A stretch of 38,471 bases of DNA from Terrimonas_A sp036262095. GTDB lineage: Bacteria; Bacteroidota; Bacteroidia; Chitinophagales; Chitinophagaceae. Positions 8,697-16,671 of this stretch are shown in pieces (positions within the stretch are counted from its first letter, which is position 1; every line of letters starts with the position of its first letter). Below the pieces are notes generated by a model. That model searched no databases. It was not told the DNA's origin and worked only from the letters and a program-made list of their open reading frames with translations. The position numbers and the translations under genes are program-made. The stretch spans positions 1 through 38,471 of the forward strand of contig DATAJQ010000257.1 in NCBI GenBank assembly GCA_036262095.1. The letters are read 5' to 3'.

Positions 8697-9890
8697 TCAC
8701 TTAATTGTCATGTTGAAACGGGAGGCTTGCTGCCTGATGATCTTTTCAATTTCTGTTTCCAGTGTTTGATCGGTTTTAGTGTTTGCTATTTTGGCCTTTT
8801 CTGTTGCGATAAATGTTTCCCGCTTTGTATTGATGCTTTCTATCTCTTTTTGTATGGCATCCCTTTCTGCTGATTTTTTTGAGATTGCCTGTTTTAGTTC
8901 CAGCCTTGATTTTGTTTTGAGGCTATCGGGAAGGGTTTTCATATCTACTTTTTGGTAGAAGGTACTGTCCTTTTTGTTGGCATCCACAAGGTCCCAGCCT
9001 GTATTGTAATAAAGTTCTTTTTTGCTTTTTACGGCTACGCGCTTGGCCATTACAGACTGGTTCATCTTTTTATTGAGGTCATCCACTTCTGCCTGTTTGC
9101 GATAGCTGGCTTCGCCTTCTGCTCCGTAGGTCATATACGTCTTGTTCAATTGATCATTCAATAGAAAAATAGCAGTATCGTAAGGAGTGGCAATATCTTC
9201 GATCTTCGCATCCTGGTTAATGTGCGTATAGCTACCTGCGCCGCATTCACTGCCCAGGTTCCAGTGTTCGCGAATGCCCTGAATTCTGTCTCCGCAATAA
9301 ATAGTGTTTACGATCACATTTTTTTTGCGTGCTTCAGAGCAGGCTGTAGTAAAACTGAGTTTTCCCTGCAGAAAATCTTCATTGCCTGCTATAAAGATCA
9401 CTTTGTAGCTACCAGCAGAAGTGTCCCAGTTCATTTCAGTAAGGGAGCTGTACATCACCTGCCCGCAATATTCATCCCCGCCATTAGTAGTAAGGGAAAA
9501 AAGTTTTTGGGATATCTGATCAAGATCGGTAGTGAATCCGCTAATCTGTTTTACATAACCCTTTTTTTCGTCATTGGCAGGGCGGCCATATTCGTACAAA
9601 GCTATTTCTACGGTAGGAGCAACGCCATTACAACTGGCTTTTCCCATCACACTCACCATATTCCATAGCTGTGCTTTAGCCTGGTCAATAAGTCCATCCA
9701 TACTGTTGCTTACATCCAGGAGCACGGCTGCCTGTATTTTGGCAGAGCCGGGTGGACGGTTTTCTGGAATATCCACATGGGGAAGAATTTGTGGCTGTGA
9801 TGATCTTTTCTCTTTCTGAAACTTAGCCGGGGCATAGATGGACCCCAATAATAAAAGGGACATGGCTGCTGGTTTTAGGAGGCTGCGCAT
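8697..9890 (-). CDS. Secreted von Willebrand factor A (VWA) domain protein
   Basis: The 397 residues start with a signal-like segment (about 1-22). A VWA domain follows (about 52-245), opening with AAVLLDVSNSMDGLIDQAK. The DVSNS motif is the DxSxS metal site of VWA/MIDAS folds, which bind partner proteins through a divalent metal. The C-terminal third (about 265-397) is rich in Lys and Glu with helical, coiled-coil-like segments. Several cysteines in the VWA part (SCNG, EYCG, TACSEA, IYCG) could form disulfides in the periplasm. It is next to the secreted metalloprotease on the same strand, which hints at a shared process, but the partner and role are unknown. Confidence 0.8.
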   Translation of the reverse strand: MRSLLKPAAMSLLLLGSIYAPAKFQKEKRSSQPQILPHVDIPENRPPGSAKIQAAVLLDVSNSMDGLIDQAKAQLWNMVSVMGKASCNGVAPTVEIALYEYGRPANDEKKGYVKQISGFTTDLDQISQKLFSLTTNGGDEYCGQVMYSSLTEMNWDTSAGSYKVIFIAGNEDFLQGKLSFTTACSEARKKNVIVNTIYCGDRIQGIREHWNLGSECGAGSYTHINQDAKIEDIATPYDTAIFLLNDQLNKTYMTYGAEGEASYRKQAEVDDLNKKMNQSVMAKRVAVKSKKELYYNTGWDLVDANKKDSTFYQKVDMKTLPDSLKTKSRLELKQAISKKSAERDAIQKEIESINTKRETFIATEKAKIANTKTDQTLETEIEKIIRQQASRFNMTIK

Positions 9891-10066
9891 AACAGATGGT
9901 TTTTGAGAAAAAGAGATGCTGCCAGATAATTATTACATATAATCTCTATTCAAAGAAGCAGGCTTTATGCATTCTTTAACTTTCTGATGAACCGGCAACA
10001 AATTCCCCATAGCCATATACCTTACTGGCAGTATTCTTGGATTGCATAGAATATAAAAGAAGACTT

Positions 10067-10300
10067 ATGAAAAAGATAATGATAATCGCTTTTGGCATTT
10101 GTATCCTGTCGGCCTGTAATAACGCTGCCAATAATGATACAAGCAACGACAGCCTGAACACAATGGACAACTCTGATGTGAATAACCGCAACACAACACT
10201 ATATGATTCAGCAGCCCGTAGCAAGGACACCGTTTCATATGAAAGGCAACAAAATAAAGTAGGAGACAGTACATCAAAGCATGATGTACCGGGGCATTAG
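10067..10300 (+). CDS. Very small Asn/Asp/Ser-rich lipoprotein
   Basis: I choose the ATG at 10067, ten codons into the longest frame, because it begins a standard lipoprotein signal (MKKIMIIAFGICILSAC, lipidated Cys 17). The mature part of about 60 residues is almost all polar: Asn, Asp, Ser, Thr and Lys, with no predicted fold. Proteins of this kind are common as surface or periplasmic linkers in Chitinophagaceae, but no function is known to me. It is the only plus-strand gene between lpxC and porX. Its last codon and stop lie inside a 9-base-period repeat (10295-10321), which suggests that the 3' end was shaped by that element. Confidence 0.6.
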   Translation: MKKIMIIAFGICILSACNNAANNDTSNDSLNTMDNSDVNNRNTTLYDSAARSKDTVSYERQQNKVGDSTSKHDVPGH

Positions 10301-10324
10301 CGCATTGCACCCTTTGCGGTTAAC
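10295..10324. repeat. Nine-base-period repeat covering a stop codon
   Basis: The words CATTAGCGC, ATTGCACCC and TTTGCGGTT follow in phase. The first contains the TAG stop of the small lipoprotein gene. The array fills most of the 36-base gap before the end of lpxD. I recall similar strings (TTTGCGGTTAA type) dispersed in many Bacteroidota genomes. Confidence 0.5.
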
Positions 10325-10336
10325 AAAAGCTCTTTC

Positions 10337-11374
10337 TTACAGGAGACCCATCTGTGCCATTCGCGCTTCCAACTCCTTTACCCTCTTTTCCAGTTCAGGT
10401 AATTTGCGTGTAACAGCCTGGCTGCGGAGAGCGGATGTATAGTCATATGCAGGTGATCCGGTAACTGCTTTGCCCGGATCGATAGATTTGCTTACGCCGC
10501 TTTGGGCATTCACTTTGGCGCCATCGCCGAGTTGAATATGACCTACGATACCAGCCTGCCCGCCGATCATAACGCCCTTGCCGATCTTGGTGCTTCCGCT
10601 GATACCGGCCTGAGCTGCAATGACAGAACTGTTGCCGATCTCAACATTGTGTGCGATCTGTATCAGGTTGTCAAGTTTGGCGCCGCTGCGGATAATAGTG
10701 GAGCCGATGGTGGCCCTGTCAATAGTTGTGTTGGAGCCGATCTCTACATGATCTTCGATCATTACGTTCCCGATCTGGGGCACTTTTTTAAAGCTGCCAT
10801 CCGCCTGGGGCGCAAATCCAAAACCATCACTTCCGATAATGGTGCCAGCATGAATAGTAACATGATTGCCCACTATGCAATCATGATAAATCCTTACACC
10901 GGGATGGATGATGCAGTTATCCCCGATGGTAACATTATTCCCTATATAAACCTGCGGGTATATCTTGGTGTTGTCGCCGATTTTCACCTTTTCTCCCAAA
11001 TAGGCAAAAGCACCGATAAAAACCTGCTTGCCATAGCTGGCAGTTTTTGAAATATAGCTGGGCTCCTGCACGCCGCTCAGTTGCTGTTGCATGATCTCCT
11101 GGTATTTGCTGAGCAGGGTTGCAAAAGCAGTATAGGCATCCGGTACTCTGATCAGCGTGGTGCCCACAGGTTGCCTCAGCTCATACGCTTCATTGATGAT
11201 CAGTACACTGGCTTTTGTGGTGTACAGGAACTCTTCATATTTCGGGTTGGCAAGAAAACTGAGTTGCCCTTGTTTTGCTTCCTCAATTTTGCCGAATGAA
11301 TCTACTGTAGCATTTGGATCACCTTCTACTTTACCATTTACGATAAGCGCTATCTGCGATGCAGGGAATGTCAT
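10337..11374 (-). CDS. lpxD: UDP-3-O-(3-hydroxyacyl)glucosamine N-acyltransferase
   Basis: LpxD adds the second 3-hydroxyacyl chain to the LpxC product in lipid A synthesis, in the cytoplasm. The start at the ATG at 11374 gives MTFPASQIALIVNGKVEGD, the usual N-terminal uridine-binding domain; the longer frame to 11413 adds an unlike extension. From about residue 100 the protein is a left-handed beta helix with many hexapeptide units ([IV]G-x4), such as IGDNTKIYPQVYIGNN, and the catalytic His lies in IAHNVEIG. The C-terminal helix contains ELEKRVKELEARM. The length, 345 residues, is normal. The HD-domain gene lies 51 bases upstream on the same strand and may be co-transcribed. Confidence 0.95.
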   Translation of the reverse strand: MTFPASQIALIVNGKVEGDPNATVDSFGKIEEAKQGQLSFLANPKYEEFLYTTKASVLIINEAYELRQPVGTTLIRVPDAYTAFATLLSKYQEIMQQQLSGVQEPSYISKTASYGKQVFIGAFAYLGEKVKIGDNTKIYPQVYIGNNVTIGDNCIIHPGVRIYHDCIVGNHVTIHAGTIIGSDGFGFAPQADGSFKKVPQIGNVMIEDHVEIGSNTTIDRATIGSTIIRSGAKLDNLIQIAHNVEIGNSSVIAAQAGISGSTKIGKGVMIGGQAGIVGHIQLGDGAKVNAQSGVSKSIDPGKAVTGSPAYDYTSALRSQAVTRKLPELEKRVKELEARMAQMGLL

Positions 11375-11425
11375 GAATAAAAGATTTACTTCTCCGGTGA
11401 AAGAAAACGGCAAGGATTAAGCCAT

Positions 11426-12646
11426 TCAAATTCGCCAGTAACAAATGTAATATTTTTTAACAGTGCTGCTGAGGTTATGCTGTATCAGCGCATTGTCTAC
11501 CTGTGATATGTCTTTGATCGTTCCGTCCTTGAAAAGGATATTGATCCTTTCATCGGCAGGGTTGTAAGTGGTGTTGCTGGCTTCGCCGGTGAACACAAAA
11601 TATTCGGCGACCTCCTCTTCGTCCAATTCAAGCGCAGCAGCCACTTCCTGTATCTTTTGACTGGTGAGAACAGGATTGATCGGTTCTGCCTGCAATTTCA
11701 CTTTATACAAATGCCTGTCAATTAAAGAACGGCAAAGCAGTCGCAATATTTTATCCGGATGCCAGCTCCAGTTCTTAATGGTGGCCAGCACATCATGATC
11801 ATCCAGGCGGCAAAAGATCTGCAGGGCATCACTCATGTTCCGGTAATCCTGCGGATTCTTCAGCATATTGTCCAGCACCATTGAAGCGGCATTCAATCCT
11901 TCTCCTTTCCCGATGAGCTCTTTGGCTCTGCGGATGATCTTTACCAGCATCATTTCAGCACCCAGTACTGTTTTGTGGAGGTATACCTGCCAGTACATAA
12001 GGCGGCGGGAAACAAGAAATTTCTCAATGGAATAAATGCCTTTTTCTTCCACCATCAGCTCTCCGTCTTTTACTGTCAGCATTTTGATGATGCGGTCATA
12101 ACCGATCACGCCTTCAGCTACGCCGGTAAAAAAGCTATCGCGGTTGAGATAGTCCATCCTGTCCACATCCAGTTGCCCTGATACCAGCTGATGAAGAAAT
12201 CTTTTGGGATGATTATTGGTGAAGATAGCTAAAGCAGTATCCAGTTGACCGTTGAACTCTGCATTCAGTACCTGCATGATCAGGAAAGATATTTGTTCAT
12301 GATGAACACCCGGGATGAGTTCCTGTTCCAGTGTGTGGGAAAAGGGGCCATGTCCCGCATCATGAAGCAGGATAGCGATCTTGGCGCCGAGTTCTTCTTC
12401 ATGGCTTATTTCGATGCCTTTACTTTTCAGTTCGCTGAGGGCATTGCACATGAGGTGGTAAGCGCCCAATGAATGATGCAGGCGGGAATGAACAGCACCA
12501 GGATATACCAGGTGAGCAAAAGCCATCTGGTGTATATTACGCAACCTTTGATAGTAAGGATGCGATATGATTTGGAGGATCAAAGGCTCGTCGATGGTAA
12601 TAAAACCATATACGGGGTCGTTGATAATCTTTCTGACTGCAGCCAT
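11426..12646 (-). CDS. HD-superfamily phosphohydrolase (dGTPase-like, COG1078 type)
   Basis: The 406-residue cytoplasmic protein has the metal ligands of the HD fold: RLHHSLG (H58), LLHDAGHGPFSH (H95-D96) and a later Asp in DVDRMDYLNRD. The layout matches the family related to deoxynucleoside triphosphate triphosphohydrolases (YdhJ/COG1078), so a nucleotide or phosphomonoester substrate is likely but not proven. In Bacteroidota this gene commonly sits beside lpxD and porX, and the same order is kept here: porX is divergent, and lpxD is 51 bases downstream. Its promoter element TACTTTTG lies at 12684-12691, giving a leader of about 30 bases. Confidence 0.88.
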   Translation of the reverse strand: MAAVRKIINDPVYGFITIDEPLILQIISHPYYQRLRNIHQMAFAHLVYPGAVHSRLHHSLGAYHLMCNALSELKSKGIEISHEEELGAKIAILLHDAGHGPFSHTLEQELIPGVHHEQISFLIMQVLNAEFNGQLDTALAIFTNNHPKRFLHQLVSGQLDVDRMDYLNRDSFFTGVAEGVIGYDRIIKMLTVKDGELMVEEKGIYSIEKFLVSRRLMYWQVYLHKTVLGAEMMLVKIIRRAKELIGKGEGLNAASMVLDNMLKNPQDYRNMSDALQIFCRLDDHDVLATIKNWSWHPDKILRLLCRSLIDRHLYKVKLQAEPINPVLTSQKIQEVAAALELDEEEVAEYFVFTGEASNTTYNPADERINILFKDGTIKDISQVDNALIQHNLSSTVKKYYICYWRI

Positions 12647-12683
12647 TGTTGAGTTTTTGTTAAAGCCCCCCTCAGGTAGCCGG

Positions 12684-12691
12684 CAAAAGTA
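12684..12691 (-). promoter_or_regulatory. -7 promoter element for the HD gene and probably lpxD
   Basis: The minus strand reads TACTTTTG, an exact TAnnTTTG match, 37 bases before the HD start. The upstream -33 region is T-rich but has no clear TTTG. Confidence 0.45.
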
Positions 12692-12734
12692 CGGAGGCAG
12701 CGGCGAAAAAGCTATTTTTGAAGGAACAGGATTT

Positions 12735-12831
12735 GTAATTCAAAATTCAAAAATAAAAATTAAAAAAGACCTGACTGGCAGGCAGCCACATTTAAAGAAG
12801 GGATTTTTAATTTTAATTTTTTACTTTTTAC
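12735..12831. repeat. A/T-word imperfect inverted repeat upstream of porX
   Basis: The left part (12735-12766) is made of ATTCAAAA- and ATAAAAATTAAAAA-like words. The right part (12804-12831) reads as their approximate complement (TTTTTAATTTTAATTTTTTAC). The middle holds a small dyad, TGGC-5-GCCA (12776-12788). Short 7-8 base words again form an inverted array. It lies in the divergent gap between the HD gene and porX, so it could affect either promoter. Confidence 0.45.
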
Positions 12832-12868
12832 TTAAAATGACCGCTCAATAAGCGATAAATTTTACATA

Positions 12869-14425
12869 ATGGCCTTGGCAAAAATTATCTGGGTAGACGA
12901 TGAGATCGAAAGCTTGCAATCGCAAAAATTGTTTTTGGAGAATAAAGGGTATGAGGTACAAACCTTTACCAATGGTTTCGATGCTATTGACTTTGTAAAG
13001 GAAAACCCGGTTGATGTGGTGCTGATCGATGAAAGCATGCCTGGTATCACCGGGCTGGAAACACTGGCTAAGATCAAGGAGCTGAAGCAATCCCTGCCCG
13101 TGGTTCTTATCACCAAGAATGAAACGGAGAACCTGATGGATGAGGCTATCGGCAGCCAGATATCCGATTACCTGATCAAGCCGGTTAATCCCAACCAGGT
13201 TTGGCTAAGCCTGAAAAAAATTATCGACAATAAAAGACTGGTGGCTGAAAAGACCACTACAGCCTATCAGCAGCAGTTCCGTAATCTGTTCATGGCGCTC
13301 AATAGTAATCCCGATTACAATGAATGGATGGATATTTACCGGAAACTGGTGTATTGGGAACTGGAAATGCAGAAAAGCGACAGTCCGGAAATGCAGGAGG
13401 TTTTGCAAAGCCAGAAAGGTGAGGCGAATACAGAGTTTTTCAAATTCATATCCCGCAACTATGCCTCATGGGTAAGCCCTAAAAGCAAGGATGGCCCTGT
13501 GATGAGCCATAGCCTGGTGAAGTTCAAAGTAATGCCGCACCTGGAAAAGGGAACACCATTGTTCTTTATCCTGATCGATAATCTCCGTTTTGATCAATGG
13601 AAGGCGATACAGCCCATATTTGCAGAAAGCTTCCGCATACTGGAAGAAGATAGTTTTTACAGCATTCTGCCCACTGCCACGCAATATGCGCGCAACGCTA
13701 TTTTCGCCGGCCTCCTGCCTGTGGATATAGAGAAGCAGTTCCCGCAACAATGGAAGAATGATGATGAAGAAGGAGGCAAGAACCTTCATGAAGAAGAGTT
13801 TTTCAGGGCGCAGATGCGGCGGCTGGGAAAAAATGATCTGAAGGTTTCTTATACCAAAGTGCTGAATAACCAGGCAGGACTTGAACTGGTGAATAATATC
13901 CATAATCTGCTTACGAATGACCTGAATGTGATCGTGTATAATTTTGTGGATATGCTGAGCCATGCGCGAACAGAAATGGAGGTGTTGAAGGAACTGGCAG
14001 GTGATGAAATGAGCTACCGGAGCATTACGACCAGTTGGTTTGAACATTCGCCGCTGCACCAGGCACTGAAAAAAATTGCGGACAAGAAAATCAAGATCGT
14101 GCTGGCAACAGATCATGGCAGCGTAAGAGTGAAAACGCCTTATAAAGTGATCGGTGATAAGCAAACAACCACTAATCTTCGCTATAAACATGGGCGTAAT
14201 CTGAATTATGAGCCCAAGGAAGTGCTGGCTTACCGCGATCCGCGTGAAGTGGGTTTGCCGGTGCCGACCATTAATTCCTCTTTTATCTTTGCCAAGGAAG
14301 ATGGTTTTCTGTGTTATCCCAATAACTACAATCATTATGTGAATTATTACCGCAATACATTCCAGCATGGCGGAGTGAGCCTGGAGGAAATGATCGTGCC
14401 GGTGATAAAGATGGAAAGCAAGTGA
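12869..14425 (+). CDS. porX: PorX-type response regulator with a PglZ phosphatase-like domain
   Basis: PorX is the response regulator that controls the type IX secretion system in Bacteroidota. The 518 residues begin with a receiver domain (1-120) showing D10-D11, the phospho-acceptor D54 in IDESMPG, T82 and K104 in IKPVNP. The large C-terminal part (about 200-515) is a PglZ domain of the alkaline phosphatase superfamily. Likely metal or active-site positions lie in ILIDNLRFDQW, LPTATQYARNA, LATDHGS and KHGRNLNYE. Studied PorX proteins bind zinc and cleave cyclic oligonucleotides. The sensor PorY and the sigma factor SigP are not in this window. There is no DNA-binding domain, so it acts through partners. 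Confidence 0.92.
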   Translation: MALAKIIWVDDEIESLQSQKLFLENKGYEVQTFTNGFDAIDFVKENPVDVVLIDESMPGITGLETLAKIKELKQSLPVVLITKNETENLMDEAIGSQISDYLIKPVNPNQVWLSLKKIIDNKRLVAEKTTTAYQQQFRNLFMALNSNPDYNEWMDIYRKLVYWELEMQKSDSPEMQEVLQSQKGEANTEFFKFISRNYASWVSPKSKDGPVMSHSLVKFKVMPHLEKGTPLFFILIDNLRFDQWKAIQPIFAESFRILEEDSFYSILPTATQYARNAIFAGLLPVDIEKQFPQQWKNDDEEGGKNLHEEEFFRAQMRRLGKNDLKVSYTKVLNNQAGLELVNNIHNLLTNDLNVIVYNFVDMLSHARTEMEVLKELAGDEMSYRSITTSWFEHSPLHQALKKIADKKIKIVLATDHGSVRVKTPYKVIGDKQTTTNLRYKHGRNLNYEPKEVLAYRDPREVGLPVPTINSSFIFAKEDGFLCYPNNYNHYVNYYRNTFQHGGVSLEEMIVPVIKMESK

Positions 14426-14486
14426 GCCTGACCTTTACTGTGGAAAACTTAGGGTTAGCTTATTCCGTTCCTCCTCAGGCTGTTCG

Positions 14487-14494
14487 TATTTTTG
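14487..14494 (+). promoter_or_regulatory. -7 promoter element upstream of the 14530 gene
   Basis: TATTTTTG is an exact TAnnTTTG match ending 35 bases before the ATG. It suggests that the small gene and the metallo-hydrolase gene form their own unit after porX. Confidence 0.4.
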
Positions 14495-14529
14495 TATGTC
14501 ACTGACCCAATATCACTGATCTCTTGAAT

Positions 14530-14820
14530 ATGATTAAGTATACACAATCCACTCTTGATAAACTGGAAGCCATCCCTGAGCATGCTGGATACGTTTTGAG
14601 GTATGAAAGAGGTACTTTTCAAAGCGGCTATTGCATTCTTGAGCAGAAAAGGGTGGTGGTGCTGAACAAATTCCTTCAAATAGAAGGCCGGATCAATACG
14701 TTGCTGGACCTTATTCCGCAATTGGATATCCGGACTGAATTATTACCTGATGATGCACGAAAACTTTATCTGGATATTGTTTCCAAGCTGGAAACTGCAG
14801 ATAAAGAGAAAGAAGATTGA
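14530..14820 (+). CDS. Small cytoplasmic protein of unknown function
   Basis: The longest frame starts at a TTG (14524), but the ATG two codons later is the better start and gives 96 residues (MIKYTQSTLDKLEAIPEHAG). The protein is soluble, with a central beta-hairpin-like part (YVLRYERGTFQSGYCILEQ) and helical ends; it has one Cys and no known motif. The frame looks real: codon use matches its neighbours, and it is followed by a gene whose upstream start would overlap it by 4 bases. The minus-strand frame over the same bases (14455-14721) is weaker. I recall similar proteins in Chitinophagaceae near metallo-hydrolases, but I cannot name a family. Confidence 0.65.
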   Translation: MIKYTQSTLDKLEAIPEHAGYVLRYERGTFQSGYCILEQKRVVVLNKFLQIEGRINTLLDLIPQLDIRTELLPDDARKLYLDIVSKLETADKEKED

Positions 14821-15635
14821 GCCTTGCTCACAGTTTCTTATTTTTACGCGTGTCTTATCCCTCGCTTAAAATAACTTTCCTTGGTACTGGCACCAGCAGT
14901 GGTGTTCCTATGATAGCCTGTGGCTGCGAGGTTTGTTCTTCACCTGACAAAAGGGACAAAAGATTACGATCAAGCATCATGGTGGAATCGTCCCGGACCC
15001 GTCTGGTGGTTGACACAGGCCCTGATTTCAGGTATCAGATGTTGCGGCAACAGGTAAAATCCCTTGATGCTATCATTTTCACACATCCACATAAAGACCA
15101 TCTTGCCGGCCTGGATGATATCCGGGCATTCAATTATTTTTCAGGAAAGCCGATTGATGTATATGCTGATTCGCTGACAGAAGAAGCTGTGCGTCGCGAT
15201 TTTTATTATGCATTCTCGGATACGAAATATCCTGGTTTGCCGGAGCTGAATATGCAAACCATTACGTTGGAACCGTTCATCGTAGGGGATATTCCTGTTA
15301 TTCCTATTCTTGTATGGCATTTGCGTATGCCGGTAATGGGTTTCCGTTTTGGAAAATTCACGTATATCACGGATGCGAACCGTATTGATCCGGAATCGAA
15401 GGAAAAGATCCGGGGATCGGAAGTGCTGGTGTTGAATGCGCTGAGAAGAGAGAAGCATATTTCTCATTTTTCTATTGATGAAGCCGTTGAGATAGTACAG
15501 GAGTTAAAAGTTCCACGGGCTTGTTTTACACATATCTCCCATCAATTGGGCAAGCATGCAGAAGTGGAGCCGGAGTTGCCGGCGGGTATGCATCTGGCGT
15601 ATGATAACCAGGTGATAGAGTTGCCGGGGAACTAA
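14817..15635 (+). CDS. MBL-fold metallo-hydrolase, PhnP-like
   Basis: The metallo-beta-lactamase fold binds two metals and cleaves phosphodiesters. The signature THPHKDHLAGLDD (HxHxDH) is present, with further ligands in WHLRM, ITDAN and THISHQ. The N-terminal GTGTSSGVP and the CGCEVC cluster are typical of the PhnP branch (phosphoribosyl cyclic phosphate phosphodiesterase). The rest of the phn pathway is not here, so the true substrate is uncertain. No ATG exists near the start. The TTG at 14817 overlaps the previous stop by 4 bases and follows a purine-rich stretch; the GTG at 14850 would give a start closer to relatives. Either way the fold is intact. Confidence 0.88.
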   Translation: MSLAHSFLFLRVSYPSLKITFLGTGTSSGVPMIACGCEVCSSPDKRDKRLRSSIMVESSRTRLVVDTGPDFRYQMLRQQVKSLDAIIFTHPHKDHLAGLDDIRAFNYFSGKPIDVYADSLTEEAVRRDFYYAFSDTKYPGLPELNMQTITLEPFIVGDIPVIPILVWHLRMPVMGFRFGKFTYITDANRIDPESKEKIRGSEVLVLNALRREKHISHFSIDEAVEIVQELKVPRACFTHISHQLGKHAEVEPELPAGMHLAYDNQVIELPGN

Positions 15636-15843
15636 TGCCAACAGTATAGTATTTTCCACAAAATATCGTTAAGGTAAAATAGCAAAGTCCATCAGGAAAA
15701 AACAGTTTTTTGCCGTTTAAAAACCTGCCTTTGGATAGGGTAGTTGTTTGTTCTTTAAACTAATTTGGATTTGTGAATGATACGCAAATCAAGCGATCCC
15801 TTGAGGAATCTCATTATGTAAAAACTATTAAACCTTACACTAA

Positions 15844-16458
15844 ATGAAACAAGAAAACGAAGCATTGACTTATCCGGAAAAATTGTTAAGGGACTTATTT
15901 GGCCTTATTGATACTGGGTTTAACAAGATAGATAACGGGTTTGCCGAGATTGATGTCCGGTTTGCCGAGATTGATGCCCGGTTTACCGAGATTGATACTC
16001 AGTTTGCCAAGGTTAATCATAATATCCAGATCATAAATCAGGAAATCAATTCTATACATTCAAAGATTGACCAGGTAGCGAATAAAGTCGATCTACTTGA
16101 AAGTAAGGTCGATGTGTTAGAGAGCAAATTTGACCGGTTGGAGAGCAAGGTCGATCTGTTGGAGAACAAAGTTGATCGGTTAGAGAACAAAGTTGATCGG
16201 TTAGAGAACAAAGTTGACAAATTGGAAAAGAAAGTTGATCGACTCGAGACTAAAGTTGATCTGTTGGAGATTAAAATTGACAAGTTAGAGAACAGGGTAG
16301 ATGTGCTCGAGAAGTACACAATGAATGGATTCAAAGAAATCAATCTTAAATTGGAAAACCTCACAGAAGAAGTAGGCAAAGTCAAGGAAGAAATATCGAG
16401 CATAAAAAAGGTAACCCGCTATGACGCCCAGCTTAAGAACCTGGAATCGCTGGGGTAA
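15844..16458 (+). CDS. Coiled-coil protein made of about 19 uninterrupted heptads
   Basis: Nearly the whole 204-residue protein is a heptad repeat. From residue 25 to 157 I count 19 seven-residue units in unbroken phase. The first are like GFNKIDN and RFAEIDA; from residue 81 on they are K(V/I)DxLEx units such as KVDRLEN, KVDLLES and KVDKLEK. The last part (158-185) keeps an approximate phase. Val/Ile/Phe and Leu/Ile at positions a and d predict a long parallel coiled coil, probably dimeric or trimeric. There is no signal peptide or membrane segment. Two units are identical at DNA level (16171-16191 and 16192-16212). The role is unknown; a scaffold or spacer is the simplest guess. Confidence 0.8.
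   Translation: MKQENEALTYPEKLLRDLFGLIDTGFNKIDNGFAEIDVRFAEIDARFTEIDTQFAKVNHNIQIINQEINSIHSKIDQVANKVDLLESKVDVLESKFDRLESKVDLLENKVDRLENKVDRLENKVDKLEKKVDRLETKVDLLEIKIDKLENRVDVLEKYTMNGFKEINLKLENLTEEVGKVKEEISSIKKVTRYDAQLKNLESLG
16171..16212 (+). repeat. Exact 21-base tandem repeat inside the coiled-coil gene
   Basis: The 21 bases at 16171-16191 are repeated exactly at 16192-16212, each encoding one heptad (VDRLENK). Neighbouring heptads differ by several bases. The array looks as if it grew by in-frame 21-base duplication, with this pair the most recent. Confidence 0.8.
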
Positions 16459-16521
16459 GTTTCGTAGGAAATGCCGGTATTAAAAAGAGATGGATGAAAA
16501 CCCGTTAAATTAACGCTAACG

Positions 16522-16553
16522 TTTGTTAGCTTTCGCCAAAAATCCATATCTTG
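16522..16553 (+). promoter_or_regulatory. Possible promoter of the acyl-CoA dehydrogenase gene
   Basis: TTTG (16522-16525) is followed 21 bases later by TATCTTG (16547-16553), a fair match to TTTG-N19-21-TAnnTTTG. The implied leader is about 110 bases, longer than at the other genes here. Confidence 0.35.
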
Positions 16554-16671
16554 CACCGGCTTCTATCGATTGCCTGAAACACTGAGGGGCGACCTCGTCC
16601 AATGTGCCATCTTCCCGGATTCTGTTAATGGGATGGTGGCACATCTTTTTGACTTAAAAGATCAAGCATAT

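Noticed and set aside
12567..12851. 94-codon plus-strand frame between the HD gene and porX
   Set aside because: It runs antisense into the HD gene and through the A/T-word repeat, giving a low-complexity Lys/Ile tail.
13466..14368. 300-codon minus-strand frame opposite porX
   Set aside because: It is fully within porX, rich in Ile, His and Phe from reverse-complement codons, and has no recognisable domain.
15916..16314. Regular repeats that could suggest a CRISPR-like array
   Set aside because: The repeats are 21-base in-frame coding units with no unique spacers, and no cas genes are present.
16038..16403. Ser/Asn/Leu repeat protein on the minus strand
   Set aside because: It is the complement of the heptad-coding gene; its regularity comes from the 21-base repeats. 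The plus strand gives a sensible coiled coil.
16570..16671. 34-codon N-terminal extension of the acyl-CoA dehydrogenase from a TTG
   Set aside because: The extension is unlike the family, whose start matches the ATG at 16672 (MDFKVSEITEQ).
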